DNA of 64,000 bases from Chengkuizengella sp. SCS-71B (GTDB lineage Bacteria; Bacillota; Bacilli; Paenibacillales; KCTC-33759). The position numbers were made by a program, and so were the translations under genes. The notes beneath the pieces were generated by a model. It saw only the letters and a list, made by a program, of their open reading frames with translations. It had not been told where the DNA came from and did not search any database. This document shows, piece after piece, positions 18,801 to 26,682 of this stretch (positions within the stretch are counted from its first letter, which is position 1; every line of letters starts with the position of its first letter). Location: NCBI RefSeq assembly GCF_040100845.1, contig NZ_JAZHSH010000001.1, positions 4,162,723 to 4,226,722 on the forward strand. Direction: 5' to 3'.

Positions 18801-19903
18801 CCACTCGCACCAATTACTTTACTCAATTGATTTGATTCATCATATTCCAGTGTAACCGTATTGTCATTACGGTCACGAATGGCAATTAACTTACCATCCA
18901 TATCATAAATATATGTAGCTTTATTAGACTGCCATGTCAATTCGTACGTATCTGTCTTTTTTATTAACGTATCAAAAATTGTTTGAGGTGCAATATATAA
19001 TCCTGTTTCCTCATCCAACATAAAATATCCCTTACGACCATCAGGATATGTAATGGTGACATTATCTATAGAATCTACTTCTAAGAAGCTTTCATAACTA
19101 AACTTCCATGACTTCCCTATTAAACCACTTTCTTGGTCTAATGAATTATAGAATCTATTTACTTCTAAAGCTAGTCCTAAATCAGGAATGGTTAGATCGG
19201 ATGCGGAAGCGTAGTAATTACCTGTAACGATATTAACGGGTTCATTTACACCTTCTGAATTCACTGGGGTTCCTAGGTTTTGCTCTTTAGTATTTATATG
19301 AAATATTAGCCCTTCGTATTTACCGAAATAATAATCTATTAGCTCAGATTCAGTAACCGTCTTAGTTAATAGTCCACTATAATGGGCTGTACAAGTCTTT
19401 ATCACTTTATATGATCCATCTGAGCTAGTTACCGTTCTAGGGTCAGTACAGGTAGTGTCTACTCTTGGAATACTTCCTGAATAACCATCTTCATTAATTT
19501 CGTAAGTATTCCCTATATTATCCGTTCCAGCTGAATATTCTACACCTTTGTAGTTACCGTCTGCATCATAAAAGTTGGTAATTGTATTGGAATCTGTTTC
19601 ATTAAACGTCTTACTCACATTAAACGTATTCGTTTTTAATTCTGTATCTTTTTCAACGTCTACAAGTTGTTCTATACCACTATAGTCCCCATTCGTAACC
19701 TCTCTTTTTTCTTCAAAATCATTCGTATATTGTTTATTTGTAGTACTACTCTGTTCTAAACCCGGTTCTATTTCTACAATTTTTGCACTGATAGAATCTT
19801 GAATAAAAAATGATTGTCCTAAAAAAATAAAAGTCGTGATGATAATTAATAAAATATATGAACAAAGTCTTTCCATCTTGTTATTTTTCCAATTCTGACT
19901 CAA
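12851..19903 (-). CDS. RHS/YD-repeat polymorphic toxin with Hint domain and C-terminal toxin
   Basis: A 2350-residue exported protein starting with TTG (TTAGGAGG upstream). Order: N-terminal membrane/signal segment (13-33); leader domain (about 40-200) shared with the pseudogene at 20031-21476; DUF6531-like entry (about 216-275); YD repeats; an insert resembling cohesin (about 1040-1165) plus a two-repeat dockerin (about 1166-1220); more YD repeats; RHS core end RARYYNPQIGRFTQED...DPSG (about 1938). A Hint domain follows, from Cys2087 (CFTAGTKV) through VTAEHPFW to HNC (Cys2220). The last 130 residues (SVEALKNYYPKNDGVEFV...) resemble the polymorphic toxin type 43 group. Hint autocleavage would free the tip from the RHS cage. 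Confidence 0.88.
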   Translation of the reverse strand: MSQNWKNNKMERLCSYILLIIITTFIFLGQSFFIQDSISAKIVEIEPGLEQSSTTNKQYTNDFEEKREVTNGDYSGIEQLVDVEKDTELKTNTFNVSKTFNETDSNTITNFYDADGNYKGVEYSAGTDNIGNTYEINEDGYSGSIPRVDTTCTDPRTVTSSDGSYKVIKTCTAHYSGLLTKTVTESELIDYYFGKYEGLIFHINTKEQNLGTPVNSEGVNEPVNIVTGNYYASASDLTIPDLGLALEVNRFYNSLDQESGLIGKSWKFSYESFLEVDSIDNVTITYPDGRKGYFMLDEETGLYIAPQTIFDTLIKKTDTYELTWQSNKATYIYDMDGKLIAIRDRNDNTVTLEYDESNQLSKVIGASGNHLSINIVNGRIHAVTDAIGRTIEYTYVNDELRQVKGIGGGTTTYTYNSHGLTSITDENGNTFINNEYDPFGRVIRQLDADQNVITYDYDDVNYINTYTVQATGRSVSYEYNERLYITKKSFDDDTYEQYGYDEWGNRISVRDRNGNITQYEYDERGNLLLSTSPSPFSYQNIYEYDAFNNLVSVTRPNGQQTTFGYDNNHNLIKTTKQIDDNNQAITSYTYDLSGRLETITDAEGNVQTYTYGTSNQPIEAIDREQNMVSYVYDEVGRIQTSTNVDGTISFEYNDNNKIEKITDAEGHITRMKYDVRGNLIKTIFPEQYDENTDDGIGTSYVYDALDNPIQVIDPLDNVIAMKYDVDGNKIKDINPNQYNAATDDGTGISYKYNDKKQITHVTYPSGQQSSIVYDGVGNIIKTIDANHYDEQSDDGKGMQYFYDEMNRLIEERDPEGNVIKRYVYDENNFVTKIIDVKGYLSGNDDSFRYGTLYTYNLTGWLLEQRVPLKQDGDTVLYRIATYEYDKLGRIEKEKKSTEYVTEDSEPTSWHEIQYTYDGNGKVTSVVDSAGAHMEYVYDAFGRTILEKVKMDDQQWGIKGYEYNAAGRLIHTWNEIDAEDVIHGGTESIKSQTTRDYDGNGNLIKVTSPEGYVTEFIYNEANRLIEQRQEVQEDQIDVLSTKAIIDGRKIVYPEQTYEYKLKLQPDGEISSYSIDVEYDTRILELVEIGSIEENTSVNSDTLGKIHFQAENANYTEENILGSMVFRVKENTLGTGYVTISPTSTYVDGEGTSYQFTEVIGQAAEARIPDMNDNSLVETNDFTFTALLDQVQINQPEYEEKYDINGNRLIDVPDLDYIKDWLFADKTNVMQDLSRTYFAEKQTSSVYKVDTATVTRTIQYEYDKAGNLIKEIDPNGHVTTYIYDAYNRLIEVIDRENGRTKLEYDEVGNVTKEVLPEQYDENLGVTYSYDSLNRLEMTTNVLGNVIQKNIYDVNGNLIKVIDANGYDSSDSDDLRYGLEYTYDIGNRLLTLTTPETKNEGITNSHYTYNALNHVLTYSDGLNNTTTYVRDIWGNPLTVTNAEGYTSEFKYDLAGNLLSSTDGNGNTMNYEYNQFHLLKSITDPLGQTVSYVYDLEGRLRTEVDRNNQTIAYVYNRDHQLVTRSIEGDENREKFLYNKDGSILAAINDNGVNEYRYTANGYLASEWRNGQQILTYEYDQNGNIVGFVEPSGDWTRYSYDDHNRIQKVFDGEELLATYNYNKDSTIANTQYSTGIQSDYTYDKDLNILGLTHKNTQNEIISQYVYTYDVNGNLLSEIENGELTEYTYDKLNQLHTVFRNNELETYTYDAIGNRIEKIKGTDTTTYRYDPNNRLLEQILNGTQTTFTYDPNGNLLKEITGEQEKTYTYDGYNRLIQTFMPDGTWMDYDYNAQGWRHAISENGIRSEFTEHFGQVILEQNNVGEVVNRTLRGYSILAQQDHKDNSGYYLQNGHGDVVSIVDGTGKILNAYEYDAFGNTTNAIEQVANRFLYAGEQFDAITDQYYLRARYYNPQIGRFTQEDTFRGDGLNLYVYVSNNPLRYIDPSGYWKDDITSYLVTSMDFSSNFIPFANSIPDTYFEGAANSVYDSGEGIVYMFIHPKQTLDGAVYAITNPDVIIIEAYEGSIETISDLPNKSKEEIEELIGYSLADLISPAKKVDAVGDVASIGKKINDNDSGSNNDTDSNIDIDCIMNCFTAGTKVLTEDGEKPIEEIQVGDKVLAKDDVTGEMGYKEVVGLFQREANEIYSLYIEDEIIEVTAEHPFWLDGEGWTLVKDLQVGDYLVSTDGSIKVIDKIEIEQRNATVYNFEVEDYHSYFVSNLGIWVHNCSPTWNGSGPAPGVIGVNANSKSVEALKNYYPKNDGVEFVFDAKTNTFVVGSPKSGSFEGSPHQKLAQTIGADGGENTLGGTFSRGSNGEIITTENSGHYGTNWTSELRQQYQDVMKSYGIEVQHEKWVNP

Positions 19904-20030
19904 TTGATACTCCTCCTAAGTGTAAATGTCTTCCGAATAGCATTGCATTCTGGTGGATACCAATTCTATTTGGTATCCACACTATATATGCAAATTTCTT
20001 TATGGGTTTACTAGTTTACTACCTTCTTTT

Positions 20031-21476
20031 TTAAAATAATGATAAAGGATGAAATTTAATAGATTCTGCTAGGTTGATAGTGAAAATATCTCCAGAGGAT
20101 GTCACTAATGTAATTTCAGCCATTTCAATCGTAGCATTTGCACCAATGATTGTATTATTCATTTTAAATAGTTCTATTCTTCCATGCGATCCTTCCACAT
20201 TACCCATATTCGATAAGATTACTTTTATAATTCCGATCTCTTCGTCAACCTCTATCGCATAATAACTGTTTTCATTTTCATTAAACAAATTGTACAAATT
20301 CTCTTCCGTTATATTTAATGTTAGGGTTATAGTTTAAAGTGAATTCAGCTGTATATAAATCAACTAAAGCATTTCCTTGCAATACTATTTCGAAGTTTTG
20401 ATCTAGTTCATCGTCAACAATCCATTTCTTATTTTCAAAGACGAGAACTGGATCATCATTCCAAGTGATAGTTGAATGAATTTTGGACCACTCACTCTTC
20501 TTCTCCTCACTTATTGCTCGAATACGATAGTAATATTGAGTATTTGCTAGAAGATTCTCCTGTATATAAGTTGGATCTAATACTTCTATGATTTCCTCTC
20601 CATTAACTTCAATTTGATATCCTGTAGCATTAGTTACATTGTCCCAGATTAGTTCTATTGAAGAATCAGTAGTTATCATTTCAACATATACTGGTGTTTT
20701 AAGAGGTCTTACTTTATCTGGTACAGATAATCCCGTTAAATAAGGATACGAGACGCCTTCTTCGATTGACCATGTCGTCTCAAAATCCCAATTCTCGTAA
20801 TTAATTGCTTTTTGCATAGTTCCTGTTAAACGTCCAATATCATTAGTGTTTTGTGGCATGTATTCAGCTGCTACAATATCATAGTAACTATTGCTACCCT
20901 TATATTCACCTGTGTAAAATACCACTAGATAATATTGTGTAACAGTCTTAGTCAATTCTCCACTAAAATAGTGGAAGTTTTTACTTTTTTATACTCTCCA
21001 TCTGAAAGAGTTATTGTTATAGGATCAGTACATGTAGTATCTACTCTTGGGATACTACCTGAATAATTATCTTCATTAATAGTGTAGCTATTTCCAACAT
21101 TCGGTTTATCCTGAGAGTAAGTAGTATCCGTGAGATTTCCTTCTGCATCATAATAATTAGTTATTGTATTGGATTTAGTTTTATTAAATGTCTTACTCAC
21201 ATCGTATGTATCAGAACGAGTTTCTGAACCTTCTTCAACATTTACAAGTTGTTCTACTCCTGAATACTGTCCATTTGTAAACTCTCTTTTTTCTTCAAAA
21301 TCATTAGTATATTGTTTATTTGTAGTACTGCTATGCTCTAATGACTCATCTATATCTATGACTTTAGCTATACTATCCTCGATATAAAATAATTGTCCTA
21401 TAAAAATTAAAGTCATGATGATGATCAATAAAGTATTTCTCGTAGTAATATATTTTCTATTTAAAAAGTATTTCAA
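20031..21476 (-). pseudogene. frameshifted composite of RHS leader, GLUG-like, FnIII and cohesin segments
   Basis: Three consecutive reading frames form one broken gene. The first (20952-21476) copies the RHS leader, including SSTTNKQYTNDFEEKRE and YSGSIPRVDTTCTDP. A small deletion near 20975 shifts into the second (20281-20955), which carries a GLUG-type tail (WDFETTWSIEEGVSYPYL), then FnIII and the start of a cohesin-like domain. One extra T near 20310 shifts into the third (20031-20297), the rest of the cohesin. The FnIII-cohesin part matches the C-terminal half of the gene at 21520-22812. The frames are rejoined by comparison with both relatives. Confidence 0.75.
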
Positions 21477-21519
21477 AGTTGGGTACCCCTATTATATCCT
21501 TCTACAAGTAAGATATTGT

Positions 21520-22812
21520 CTATCTATCACGAATCAGCTCATTAACTATTAATGGTTGTGCTGGCTTTATTTCAATAAATTCACCTTGAGATGTGACGAG
21601 TATAACCTCTGACATACTTAATGCTGCTTGATTCAATAATAATGTACCGTCAATTTGGAAAAAGTTTATTTCTCCATCTTTACCAATCTGATTCCCTAAA
21701 TTAGATACGAGAACTTTAATCTTACCTGAACCTTCATTTATTTCATAAGAAAGATAACTCAACTCTTCTAAATTAAATAGATTTTTTACAGTGTTTTCAT
21801 TTATCTTTATTAATTTTGGATCATAATTTAATTCAAATTGAGCTGTATAAACATCTTGTAAATTGTTTCCTTTTAAAGCAATTTTAGTCTCTTTCCTAAT
21901 AGAAGTATCAAAAACCCATTCTTCAATACTAAATACCAAAGTAGGTTGATCGCCCCAGTTAATGTAGGAATGAACAGTAGACCACTCACTTTTAAAGTTT
22001 TCAGATTTAGAACGAACTCTATAATAGTGTTGCTTGTTTAATGACAGATTCTCATGTATATAAAATGGCTCATCTACCTGTACTATTTCTTGTCCATCAA
22101 TTTCAATTTCATAACTTAATGAATGAGGCACTTCCATCCAAGATACTTTAATAGCATCATCCATCGTAATGAAGCTAAAATTTTCAGGAGGACCGAGATA
22201 CTCCTTCACTTCAAACATTAATATCTCATCCAGTCTAAACTGGATTTCATATTCTATCCCAACATTTTCATTTATCTTATTCATTGTATATATCGCTTGA
22301 TTATTACCTTGCTGAAGGTTATGTTCAAACCAATTTATAAATTCCTCTACTTCTTGCATGTTGAGATCATATTCTTTTTTAAATCCCTCAACACTTGTTA
22401 TCACTAGAAATGCTCTGTTTTGATTTATTAATTCTCCAACATGAACAATCATCTCACTTAAGTCCGTTCCTTCAACACCATTGATTATAGGTGTAACAAC
22501 ATAATAATATGTACGATTACTTTCTATGTTTAAATCAAAGTAAGAGAGGATATTCGTATTTTCAAGTATTAAGTCATAAGGACCTCCAGAAACCTCAGCC
22601 CTTTTCACATGATAACTTTCTGCATTTTCTATACTATCCCAATATAATTGAACTCCTATATCTGTGGAAAACGCTCCTGTCGAAACCCCATCAATTAATC
22701 CACCATTCTCTAACTCTGTTGCATATATATTAAAGTTGAACATAGAGTTTATAATGAATATTAAAATTAATGTTTTTACTGAACGATTCCCATTCATTAC
22801 CTTTTTGATCAT
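21520..22812 (-). CDS. secreted FnIII / Kelch-tail module / FnIII / cohesin-like protein
   Basis: A 430-residue protein with a signal peptide (about 1-31), FnIII (about 38-128), then a module (about 133-205, NRAFLVITSVEGFKKEYDLN) that is homologous to the C-terminal domain of the five Kelch proteins nearby. A second FnIII (about 208-292) and a cohesin-like domain (about 296-420, ELNYDPKLIKINE) complete it. AAGGAG lies 8 bases before the ATG. No sortase or SLH signal is seen, so it is probably released or non-covalently bound. Cohesin domains bind dockerins; the RHS protein nearby carries a dockerin-like pair, but any interaction is speculation. Confidence 0.7.
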   Translation of the reverse strand: MIKKVMNGNRSVKTLILIFIINSMFNFNIYATELENGGLIDGVSTGAFSTDIGVQLYWDSIENAESYHVKRAEVSGGPYDLILENTNILSYFDLNIESNRTYYYVVTPIINGVEGTDLSEMIVHVGELINQNRAFLVITSVEGFKKEYDLNMQEVEEFINWFEHNLQQGNNQAIYTMNKINENVGIEYEIQFRLDEILMFEVKEYLGPPENFSFITMDDAIKVSWMEVPHSLSYEIEIDGQEIVQVDEPFYIHENLSLNKQHYYRVRSKSENFKSEWSTVHSYINWGDQPTLVFSIEEWVFDTSIRKETKIALKGNNLQDVYTAQFELNYDPKLIKINENTVKNLFNLEELSYLSYEINEGSGKIKVLVSNLGNQIGKDGEINFFQIDGTLLLNQAALSMSEVILVTSQGEFIEIKPAQPLIVNELIRDR

Positions 22813-22951
22813 TCATTTCTCTCCTTATGCATTTGTATACTAGCCACTTCAAATATGTTAGGTTATATTAACTTTGTACTCTGTCCAATTACCTACAAAA
22901 ACTCCTTCTTCTATCTACCACCTTATAGTAAATTATGTAATAACTTTTGAT

Positions 22952-22980
22952 AGAATAATATACACTAACTGCTATGTCCA
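22952..22980 (-). promoter_or_regulatory. Kelch-type promoter upstream of the FnIII-cohesin gene
   Basis: Minus strand TGGACA, 17 bases, TATTCT, identical in layout to the promoters of the Kelch genes and followed by the same AAGGTGGTAGA leader, but with no Kelch start codon. It is the leftover 5' end of a lost Kelch copy and may now drive the gene ending at 21520. Confidence 0.55.
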
Positions 22981-23082
22981 TGTAATTAATGGATAATTTG
23001 AGTAATTTATGTTGATTTAAGCAGAATTTTTCCTCTTTCACGCTTTTACTAGCGTATGTAAATGGTTCGTATAAACTAAAAA

Positions 23083-23101
23083 AGAGTCCCATTTCTGAGA
23101 C
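23083..23101 (-). terminator. terminator of Kelch gene 1
   Basis: Minus-strand stem GTCTCA / TGGGAC (with GAAA loop) extended to GAGTC and followed by a T run; the same element ends each Kelch gene. Confidence 0.7.
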
Positions 23102-23119
23102 CCCTAAAATAAATATCAT

Positions 23120-24703
23120 TTATTGAGTTACTTCATATTGATTCACTTCAAATGTAAGGATATTATCATGTATGATATAGTCTTTTCTATTTAAAAACGG
23201 TCCCATGTTACTTGTTTTTTCTATGGCATATGCTACTGATAGATTACTTTGGTACCAGTTAATAAAGTCCTCAACTTCATTCATTGTTATATCATATTCT
23301 TTCTCTAGCCCATTTTCCATAACAATGACTAAAATTGCTCTATTTTTGATTTCTACAACTGTTGCTTCTGGTGTTGCTGATGCTTCATTTGAGTTTTCAC
23401 TTTCACCTGCTGCGTTTACTGCGGATAGCATGTAATAGTAGGTTATTCCGTTTTCTACATCTAAATCTGAATAAGTTGTACCTGTTATACCTTCTGCTAT
23501 GATGTCATATGGACCACCTTGTGTTGTGGATCTTTTTATTGTATAACTGTCAGCACCTTCTACTAGATCCCATAATAGATTTACTTGTGAGTCTCCTGCT
23601 TCTCCTGTTAAGTTTGATGGAGTGTTAGGAATTTGAGGTAGATAGAGATTTAATACTTCTACATTATTTATTAGAGTACCGCTTACACTATATCCTCCTA
23701 TTGTATAAATATTACCATTATATAATTCAGTTTGAAATCTACCTTTTGAGTAGTTCATATTTGAAAGTTCAGTCCAAGTATCACTTGTTGGATCATATAC
23801 TTCTACACTATCTAAATATTGTGTTGGACTAAATCGTTGGTCACTTCCACCAAAAACATATATTTTCCCATCAATTACCTTTGCTTCAAATTCACCTCTG
23901 TAATTATTCATACTAGCAACTTCTGCCCATATGTTAGTGATAGGATTATATTTTTCAACTGTATTTAATGTATTACTAGCATTCCCACTACTACCAATTG
24001 CATAAATTTCTCCATTTAACAGAACTGTCTGGAAATAATTCCTTGCATCATTCATACTAGGTAATTGGGTCCATGTATTGGATATAAGGTCATATACCTC
24101 CACACTATTTAAAAATTCACCGTTATATCCACCCATAGCATATATTTTCCCATTTATAACTTCAGTTTGCACATTTACTCTCAAATAATTCATCGGACTA
24201 GCTACTTCATCCCAAGTATTTGTTATAGGATCATAAACCTCCATTATTTCAGAATTACCAATGACGTAAATCTTACCATTTACAACTTCTGTTTGAAAAT
24301 ATCTCCTACTATATTTTAATGGTGGAAGTGAAGTCCACGTATCAGTCGCAGGATCGTAAACTTCTGCTGATGTGCCGTTAGGATCTCCACCAATCGCAAA
24401 AATCTTCCCATTTAGAGCTTCTGTTTGAAAGTATCTTCTTTTATAATTCATACTTGCGACTTCTACCCATGTATTAGTAATAGGATTGTATTCCTCCACC
24501 TTGTTAGTATATAAAACTTCACCAGCTCCTCCGATAGCATATATCTTTCCATTTACAACTTCTGTCTGTAATGCATATACACCTACATTCATACTAGCAA
24601 CCTCTGTCCAAACCCCTTCTTCTACCGCAAATACAGGAACAGCAGATAATAACATCACCATGGTTAAAACAATTGAAAATAAAACCTTAAATGACTTCTT
24701 CAT
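23120..24703 (-). CDS. secreted Kelch-propeller / FnIII protein 1
   Basis: A 527-residue protein: signal peptide (1-26), seven Kelch repeats (about 30-360) of the type W-T-E-V-A-S-M-N...Q-T-E-V-x-N-G-K-I-Y-x-I-G-G, forming one beta-propeller. An FnIII domain follows (about 365-450) and a conserved C-terminal module of about 75 residues (AILVIVMENGLEKEYD...NILTFEVNQYEVTQ). Repeat blades are more diverged from those of the other four copies than the FnIII and tail are. No cell-wall anchor is visible. Kelch propellers usually bind proteins or sugars; the ligand is unknown. Confidence 0.85.
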   Translation of the reverse strand: MKKSFKVLFSIVLTMVMLLSAVPVFAVEEGVWTEVASMNVGVYALQTEVVNGKIYAIGGAGEVLYTNKVEEYNPITNTWVEVASMNYKRRYFQTEALNGKIFAIGGDPNGTSAEVYDPATDTWTSLPPLKYSRRYFQTEVVNGKIYVIGNSEIMEVYDPITNTWDEVASPMNYLRVNVQTEVINGKIYAMGGYNGEFLNSVEVYDLISNTWTQLPSMNDARNYFQTVLLNGEIYAIGSSGNASNTLNTVEKYNPITNIWAEVASMNNYRGEFEAKVIDGKIYVFGGSDQRFSPTQYLDSVEVYDPTSDTWTELSNMNYSKGRFQTELYNGNIYTIGGYSVSGTLINNVEVLNLYLPQIPNTPSNLTGEAGDSQVNLLWDLVEGADSYTIKRSTTQGGPYDIIAEGITGTTYSDLDVENGITYYYMLSAVNAAGESENSNEASATPEATVVEIKNRAILVIVMENGLEKEYDITMNEVEDFINWYQSNLSVAYAIEKTSNMGPFLNRKDYIIHDNILTFEVNQYEVTQ

Positions 24704-24744
24704 CTTTCTACCACCTTATAGTAAATTATGTAATCACTTTTGAT

Positions 24745-24773
24745 AGAATAATATAGTATAGCTGTAATGTCCA
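24745..24773 (-). promoter_or_regulatory. promoter of Kelch gene 1
   Basis: TGGACA, 17-base spacer, TATTCT on the minus strand. The region is conserved with the other four copies, including about 50 bases upstream of the -35 and a strong AAGGTGG ribosome site. Confidence 0.65.
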
Positions 24774-24880
24774 TGAAATTAATGCATGATATGTATTTTA
24801 TCTGTTACTTTACATATTCTTTCTTTTTCATCTTAATTTCCTTCCCTAACACATATGAATGATATTTCCCCAAACAAAAA

Positions 24881-24900
24881 GAGCCCCATTTCTGAGACTC
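24881..24900 (-). terminator. terminator of Kelch gene 2
   Basis: Minus strand GAGTCTCA-GAAA-TGGGGCTC (8 pairs, two G-U, tetraloop) followed by TTTTTG. Confidence 0.75.
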
Positions 24901-24912
24901 TTAAGCTAATAA

Positions 24913-26475
24913 TTATTGAGTTACTTCATATTCATTTACTTCAAAGGTAAGTATATTATCATGGATAATGTAGTCTTTTCTATTTAAAAATGGTCCCATG
25001 TTACCTGTTTTTTCTATGGCATATGCTACTGATAGATTACTTTGATACCAGTTAATAAAGTCCTCAACCTCATTCATGGTCAAATCATATTCTTTCTCTA
25101 GTCCATTCTCCATAACAATGACTAATATTGCTCCATTGTTGATGGCAGCTGTTGATTCTGGTGTTGCTGATGATTCGTTTGAGTTTTCGCTTTCCCCTGC
25201 TGCGTTTACTGCGGATATGACGTAGTAATAGGTTGTACCATTCTCTACACTTGTGTCTACAAGTGATGAACCAAATATTTCATTATCTATTACTTCATAT
25301 GGCCCTCCGGGTGTGGTTGATCTTTTTAAGATGTAGTATTCTGCGTTTTCTACCTCATCCCATGAAAGAGTTACTTGTGAGTCTCCTGCTTCTGTTGTTA
25401 GGTTTATTGGAGTATCAGGGCTTGAAAATGAATTTAAATTTAATACTTCTACGCTTGATAAATACAGAGAACCATTTTTACCACCAATTGCATATATTTT
25501 TCCATCAATTACTTCTGTTTGAAGGTAGTTTCTTCCTTGATTCATACTCGTAATCTCTGTCCATGTATCTGTTTCTAAATCATATTTTTGTACACTTGAA
25601 CTATTTAAACCATCACCGATGGCATATATTTTTCCATTAATTACTTCTGTTTGATGAGATTCTCTCATTTGATTCATACTTGCAATCTCTGTCCATGTAT
25701 CTGTCTCTGGATCATATACTTCTTCTCTTATAGAAGAACTACTAGGTTTATATCCACCAATTGCATATATTTTTCCATCTACTACTTCTGTTTGATGATC
25801 TAATCTTCCTTGATTCATACTTGCAACTTCTGTCCATGTGTCTGCCTCTGGATCGTATACTTCTACACTTGTATAAGCTGGGCTACCACTAATTACATAA
25901 ATTTTTCCATCAATTACTTCTGTTTGATGTCTATATCTTCCTAGATTCATACTTGTAATCTCTGTCCATGTATCTTCCTCTATATCATATACTTCTACAC
26001 TTGTATAACCTGAGCCTATTTTACCGATTGCATATATCCTTCTATCAATTACTTCTATTTGATGATAATGTCTTCCTTGATTCATATTTGCAACCTCTGT
26101 CCATGTATTTCCCTCTGGATCATATACTTCTACACTTGAAAAATCTACTGAACCATCAGTACCACCTACCGCATAGATTTTACCTCCGATTACTTCTGTT
26201 TGATGATAATATCTTTCTTGATTCATACTGGCTACTTCTGTCCATGTACTTGATTGTGGATTATATACTTCTACGTTTGATAGAGTTCCATTATTATTTC
26301 TACCACCGATTGCATATATCTTTCCATCAATTACTTCTGTTTGAAAGTCAACTCTTGAATGATTCATACTAGCAACTTCTGACCAAGCTGCTTCCTCCGC
26401 AAAAACAGGAACAACAGATAACAACATTACCATAGCTAAAATAACTGAAAATAAAACTTTAAATGATTTCTTCAT
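24913..26475 (-). CDS. secreted Kelch-propeller / FnIII protein 2
   Basis: A 520-residue protein with signal peptide (cut after VPVFA, residue 26), seven Kelch blades (about 30-350), FnIII (about 355-445, LTTEAGDSQVTLSWDEVENA) and the shared C-terminal module (about 447-520). Compared with copy 1, blades carry Q-G-R-x-x-H-Q-T-E-V at the exposed loop, while the FnIII and tail are nearly identical among copies. It has its own promoter and terminator. Secreted location follows from the signal peptide; target unknown. Confidence 0.87.
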   Translation of the reverse strand: MKKSFKVLFSVILAMVMLLSVVPVFAEEAAWSEVASMNHSRVDFQTEVIDGKIYAIGGRNNNGTLSNVEVYNPQSSTWTEVASMNQERYYHQTEVIGGKIYAVGGTDGSVDFSSVEVYDPEGNTWTEVANMNQGRHYHQIEVIDRRIYAIGKIGSGYTSVEVYDIEEDTWTEITSMNLGRYRHQTEVIDGKIYVISGSPAYTSVEVYDPEADTWTEVASMNQGRLDHQTEVVDGKIYAIGGYKPSSSSIREEVYDPETDTWTEIASMNQMRESHQTEVINGKIYAIGDGLNSSSVQKYDLETDTWTEITSMNQGRNYLQTEVIDGKIYAIGGKNGSLYLSSVEVLNLNSFSSPDTPINLTTEAGDSQVTLSWDEVENAEYYILKRSTTPGGPYEVIDNEIFGSSLVDTSVENGTTYYYVISAVNAAGESENSNESSATPESTAAINNGAILVIVMENGLEKEYDLTMNEVEDFINWYQSNLSVAYAIEKTGNMGPFLNRKDYIIHDNILTFEVNEYEVTQ

Positions 26476-26516
26476 CTTTCTACCACCTTATTGTAAATTA
26501 TGTAATCACTTTTGAT

Positions 26517-26545
26517 AGAATAATATAGAATTACTGTAATGTCCA
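26517..26545 (-). promoter_or_regulatory. promoter of Kelch gene 2
   Basis: TGGACA, 17-base spacer, TATTCT on the minus strand, as in the other copies. Confidence 0.65.
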
Positions 26546-26646
26546 TGAAATTAATGCATGATATGTATTTTATCTGTTACTCTACATAATATTCTCTTTT
26601 CATCCTGTCTCCCTAGCACACATGGGTGATATTTTCCCAAACAAAT

Positions 26647-26666
26647 AGAGCCCCATTTCTGAGACT
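26647..26666 (-). terminator. terminator of Kelch gene 3
   Basis: Same GAGTCTCA-GAAA-TGGGGCTC hairpin; the T tract is interrupted here (TATTTG). Confidence 0.65.
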
Positions 26667-26682
26667 CCTAAGCTAATATCAA

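Noticed and set aside
12851-19903. Intein in the RHS gene
   Set aside because: The Hint motifs are there, but no homing endonuclease and no C-terminal extein of the RHS type follow; a toxin tip does, so it is a release domain.
22889-23119. 76-residue minus-strand ORF
   Set aside because: It runs through the Kelch gene 1 terminator and a decayed Kelch leader, with no ribosome site; not a gene.
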